Assembly (NCBI RefSeq): GCF_019711615.1
Contig: NZ_JAIGNS010000001.1
Location: 992,001-1,056,000 of the forward strand
Source of the DNA: Qipengyuania intermedia
Lineage (GTDB): Bacteria; Pseudomonadota; Alphaproteobacteria; Sphingomonadales; Sphingomonadaceae
Direction of reading: 5' to 3'
DNA length: 64,000 bases
The translations under genes and the position numbers were made by a program. A model generated the notes under the pieces. It saw only the letters and a list, made by a program, of their open reading frames with translations. It made no database searches and was not told the DNA's origin. Shown piece after piece: positions 61,727 through 64,000 of the stretch. Every line of letters begins with the position of its first letter. Position 1 is the stretch's first letter.

Positions 61727-61968
61727 GAGTCCAATCCAATAAATAAGTATTATTATAAGAGTTGAAGGAGTCTGTTGGCCCTGTGGATATCGGGCATAGC
61801 CGCCCCCTGCCCCATTTCTCCCGCAAGGAAAAGGCCGGATGCCGGATTGCGACTCGTGGCAGGCCGTGAGTCGAGTCAAACTTATCCCGCTTCTCCCCAG
61901 CCTGCGCACAAGTTCCATTTGCTGTGCGGGAATCGCCCCCGAAGAGGACTCGTTATGGGGAGTGAATC
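61727..61968. promoter_or_regulatory. Cluster of eight GANTC (CcrM methylation) sites
   Basis: GANTC occurs at 61727, 61768, 61851, 61868, 61873, 61930, 61947 and 61964. About 0.8 would be expected by chance in 242 bp at this base composition. CcrM methylates GANTC in alphaproteobacteria and its sites cluster at cell-cycle-controlled regions. Confidence 0.85.
61782..61790 (-). promoter_or_regulatory. DnaA box (8/9)
   Basis: TGTGGATAT is the reverse orientation of TTATCCACA with one mismatch at the outer position. It lies about 15 bases right of the AT-rich tract in the oriC candidate. Confidence 0.6.
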
Positions 61969-62014
61969 GATCCCCGAACTTGTCGCCAGACTTGTGCCGT
62001 GGTTTATCCGGTGC

Positions 62015-62023
62015 TTCTCCACA
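62015..62023 (+). promoter_or_regulatory. DnaA box (8/9)
   Basis: TTCTCCACA differs from TTATCCACA at one position. It lies just upstream of the PPSR start. Confidence 0.55.
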
Positions 62024-62031
62024 GGCCGAAA

Positions 62032-62889
62032 GTGACCACCATCGCCGACCGTATCCATCTCCACCTGCTATCCGATTCCACCGGTGAAACGCTGGAAATG
62101 CTGGCCAAGGCCGCGCTCGCCCAGTTCGACGATGCCGATGTCGTGCGCCATTTCTGGCCGATGGTCCGCTCGCGCCAGCATCTCGACCGGATCGTGCCCG
62201 AACTCAAGGCCAATCCTGGCCTCGTGCTTTTCACGCTCGTCAATCCCGAAGCGCGTGCCCGGCTTGAAGAGGTGTGCACGCAAAACGGCTTGCCCGCTGT
62301 GCCGATCCTCGACCGTGTGACCGAAGCTTTAGAGAAAGCTCTCGGCCAGGAAGCCCACGGCCGACCGGGACGCCAGCACCAGATGGACAAGGCCTATTTC
62401 GAACGGGTCGAGGCTATCCAGTTCACCATCGCCCACGATGACGGGATCGGGTGGGAAAACTGGGAGGAAGCGGACATCGTCCTTGCGGGCGTGTCGCGCA
62501 GTTCAAAAACCCCTACCAGCATCTATCTGGCCAACCGCGGGTTCAAGGTCGCGAACATTCCACTGGTCGTGGAAAGCCCCCCGCCGCCCAAGCTTTTCGA
62601 GCTGCGCAAACCGCTGGTCGTGGGCCTTACCACCGCGCCTGAGCGCCTGGTCCAGATCCGCCGCAACCGGCTGCTCACGCTGAACGAGCAATCGCAGACC
62701 GCCTATATCGACAACGAACGGGTCAAATCGGAAGTGGCCTTCGCGCGCCGCATGTTTGCAGACAATGGATGGCCGGTCATCGATGTGACGAGGCGCTCGA
62801 TCGAGGAGACTGCAGCCGCCATCATTCGCCTGTGCAGCGAGCGCAGTCACAGTTCAGGCGGCGATTTCGAAGGGGTGAAGGCCATATGA
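62032..62889 (+). CDS. Pyruvate, phosphate/water dikinase regulatory protein (DUF299, PPSR)
   Basis: A 285-residue bifunctional ADP-dependent kinase / phosphorylase that switches PPDK or PEP synthase off and on by threonine phosphorylation. [23 protein letters not shown] starts it, and the P-loop [24 protein letters not shown] is near 154. [16 protein letters not shown] is another family block. The GTG at 62032 gives the standard N-terminus; the region before it belongs to the oriC gap. Next to oriC, this is the 'RP001' position gene. Confidence 0.94.
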   Translation: MTTIADRIHLHLLSDSTGETLEMLAKAALAQFDDADVVRHFWPMVRSRQHLDRIVPELKANPGLVLFTLVNPEARARLEEVCTQNGLPAVPILDRVTEALEKALGQEAHGRPGRQHQMDKAYFERVEAIQFTIAHDDGIGWENWEEADIVLAGVSRSSKTPTSIYLANRGFKVANIPLVVESPPPPKLFELRKPLVVGLTTAPERLVQIRRNRLLTLNEQSQTAYIDNERVKSEVAFARRMFADNGWPVIDVTRRSIEETAAAIIRLCSERSHSSGGDFEGVKAI

Positions 62890-63482
62890 GCGGCATTGCA
62901 GGTACCGGCATTGTGCTCGCCTCGAATTCCGCCTCGCGCAAGGCGATGCTCGATGCTGCAGGCGTTTCCTATGTCGCACAGGCCGCCGATATCGACGAGC
63001 GTGCGCTCGAAGCCGAGATGGAGGGTGCCGATCCTGCGGAAATCGCGCAGGCCCTGGCTGCAGCGAAGGCCACAGCGGTATCGTCGGACAAACTTGTTCT
63101 GGGCAGCGATTCCCTTGTCGAGGTCGACGGGCGAAGGTTCGACAAGCCAGCAACCCGCAATCAGGCGGCCGAACACCTCCGCTTCTTCTCCGGCAAGGTA
63201 ATGACACTGCATAGCGCGGCTGCGCTGGCGCTCGACGGCCGGATTGTCTGGATGGGATCGGATTTCGCGCGCCTCCGGGTGCGCGAGCTCACCGACGAGT
63301 TTATCGAGGCATACCTCCAGGCGGAGTGGCCCGAAGTTTCCTATTGTGTGGGCGTTTTCCGGATCGAGGGTCCGGGCGTGCAATTGTTCGAAAGCATCAT
63401 GGGCGACCAGTTCACGGTGCTGGGAATGCCGTTGCTCCAGGTTCTCGACGCGCTGCGCGATGAAGGCGCCCTTCCCTCGTGA
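62886..63482 (+). CDS. maf: Maf family nucleotide pyrophosphatase
   Basis: A 198-residue Maf/HAM1-like house-cleaning pyrophosphatase that removes modified or non-canonical NTPs. [19 protein letters not shown] at the start and [18 protein letters not shown] near 76 are typical, and the C-terminal half has [19 protein letters not shown]. Overlaps the PPSR gene by four bases (ATGA) and aroE by four (GTGA). Confidence 0.93.
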   Translation: MSGIAGTGIVLASNSASRKAMLDAAGVSYVAQAADIDERALEAEMEGADPAEIAQALAAAKATAVSSDKLVLGSDSLVEVDGRRFDKPATRNQAAEHLRFFSGKVMTLHSAAALALDGRIVWMGSDFARLRVRELTDEFIEAYLQAEWPEVSYCVGVFRIEGPGVQLFESIMGDQFTVLGMPLLQVLDALRDEGALPS

Positions 63483-64000
63483 AGCCTTATGCAGAAGTCA
63501 TCGGCGATCCGATCGCCCAGTCGAAATCGCCTGTGATCCACGGCTTCTGGATCGAGAAGCTCGGGATCGATGCGGAATATCGCGCGCATCATGTCATACC
63601 GGGCGATCTGGAGGCGTATCTTACCGACAGGCGCAAGAATGCCGACTGGCGCGGTTGCAACGTGACCATGCCACACAAGCAGGCGATCATTCCTTATCTC
63701 GACAGGATGGAGCCGCTGGCAAAGCGGGTCGGCGCTGTAAACACGATCGTCAGGGCCAAGGATGGCGCGCTCGTCGGGCGCAATACGGATGTCGCGGGCT
63801 TCCTAGAGCCTTTATGTAAGGAGCTTGCGGCGACCCATTATTTCCGCATGGCGCGCATCCTCGGAACAGGGGGTGCGGCGCGCGCAATCGTGGCAGGCCT
63901 TGCGAAGGAAGGGTTCACCCTCGTCCTCGCCGGACGCGATACCGACAAGGCACGCGCTCTTCTCGACGAGCTGGCCGAGGGTGAACATCATGTCGCGCCT
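63479..64000 (+). CDS. aroE: Shikimate dehydrogenase AroE (partial, C-terminus off window)
   Basis: The first 174 residues of the NADP-dependent reductase of dehydroshikimate. The N-terminus reads [24 protein letters not shown], with [11 protein letters not shown] (catalytic Lys in the HK motif) near 61-70, and the NADP site [18 protein letters not shown] near residue 124. Start is a GTG overlapping the maf stop (GTGA). The remainder runs past the right edge. Confidence 0.94.
   Translation, partial: MKPYAEVIGDPIAQSKSPVIHGFWIEKLGIDAEYRAHHVIPGDLEAYLTDRRKNADWRGCNVTMPHKQAIIPYLDRMEPLAKRVGAVNTIVRAKDGALVGRNTDVAGFLEPLCKELAATHYFRMARILGTGGAARAIVAGLAKEGFTLVLAGRDTDKARALLDELAEGEHHVAP

Larger units (their letters stand above)
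61720..62031. other. Candidate chromosomal origin of replication (oriC)
   Basis: The gap between divergent hemE and the DUF299 (PPSR) gene is the known position of oriC in Caulobacter and Rickettsia, where DUF299 is the RP001-type neighbour. It contains an AT-rich tract (about 61734-61764), two 8/9 DnaA boxes (61782-61790 and 62015-62023), further TTATCC cores at 61882 and 62004, and many GANTC sites. Genes on both sides read away from it, and parAB/parS lies 8-12 kb to the left. No dnaA is nearby, as usual for this group. Confidence 0.85.

Noticed and set aside
61882..62012. TTATCC cores at 61882 and 62004 as full DnaA boxes
   Set aside because: They match only six of nine positions. They may be weak DnaA contacts but I did not list them as boxes.
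1..64000. tRNA and rRNA genes
   Set aside because: I looked at the intergenic gaps for cloverleaf-like arms and TTCGA-type T loops and found none convincing. A covariance-model search would settle this.

Overview
The window looks like a high-GC alphaproteobacterial chromosome. The gene content points to the order Sphingomonadales, most likely an Erythrobacter-type genome. Pointers are the cell-cycle regulators SciP (DUF1153) and TrcR (DUF1013), CarD, bactofilin, a HemJ-type protoporphyrinogen oxidase, and the hemE / DUF299 gene order found at alphaproteobacterial origins. Nearly all of it is ordinary core genome, densely packed, with many 4-base ATGA/GTGA overlaps. I see no rRNA, tRNA, transposon, prophage or CRISPR array.

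Layout. 0-6 kb: a partial GlsB/YeaQ-type membrane protein, sciP with a small upstream partner, mnmA, a serine-hydrolase lipoprotein, and the phzF-CDF-pdxH operon. 6-13 kb: a DnaJ-family protein, YihY, fabI, then wecC/wecB for UDP-ManNAcA, a secreted unknown, and coq7-dsbB. 13-21 kb: envelope and ribosome-assembly genes (ctpA, an EnvC-like LytM protein, rlmH, rsfS, nadD), a divergent M23 peptidase-bactofilin pair, and an acyl-CoA ligase. 21-31 kb: trcR, a glycosyltransferase plus LpxH-like phosphatase pair, a quinone oxidoreductase, DUF1192-clpA, the MBL exonuclease / ATP-dependent DNA ligase pair, and an orphan Cas2-like gene. 31-44 kb: DUF167, gamma carbonic anhydrase, two GNATs, a spermidine-synthase-like membrane protein, hemB, a third M23-type protein, a Suv3-like helicase, an S4 protein, fdxA, YihY, carD and two lipoproteins. 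44-50 kb: tsaC, an acyl-CoA dehydrogenase, a PQQ-type sugar dehydrogenase, fRMsr and a glycine-zipper protein.

50-64 kb is the replication and segregation core. parB-parA-rsmG-mnmG-mnmE read leftward and carry three parS sites. BLUF, rho, hemJ and hemE also read leftward. DUF299 (PPSR), maf and aroE read rightward. The roughly 0.3 kb gap between hemE and the PPSR gene has an AT-rich tract, two 8/9 DnaA-box matches and eight GANTC (CcrM) sites. It sits where gene orientation diverges, so I call it the chromosomal origin of replication.

The most interesting items are the oriC candidate with its dense GANTC cluster and no TTAA CtrA half-sites, the parS trio, a stand-alone BLUF photoreceptor with every photocycle residue intact next to rho, and an isolated low-GC Cas2/SinR-like gene without any CRISPR context.
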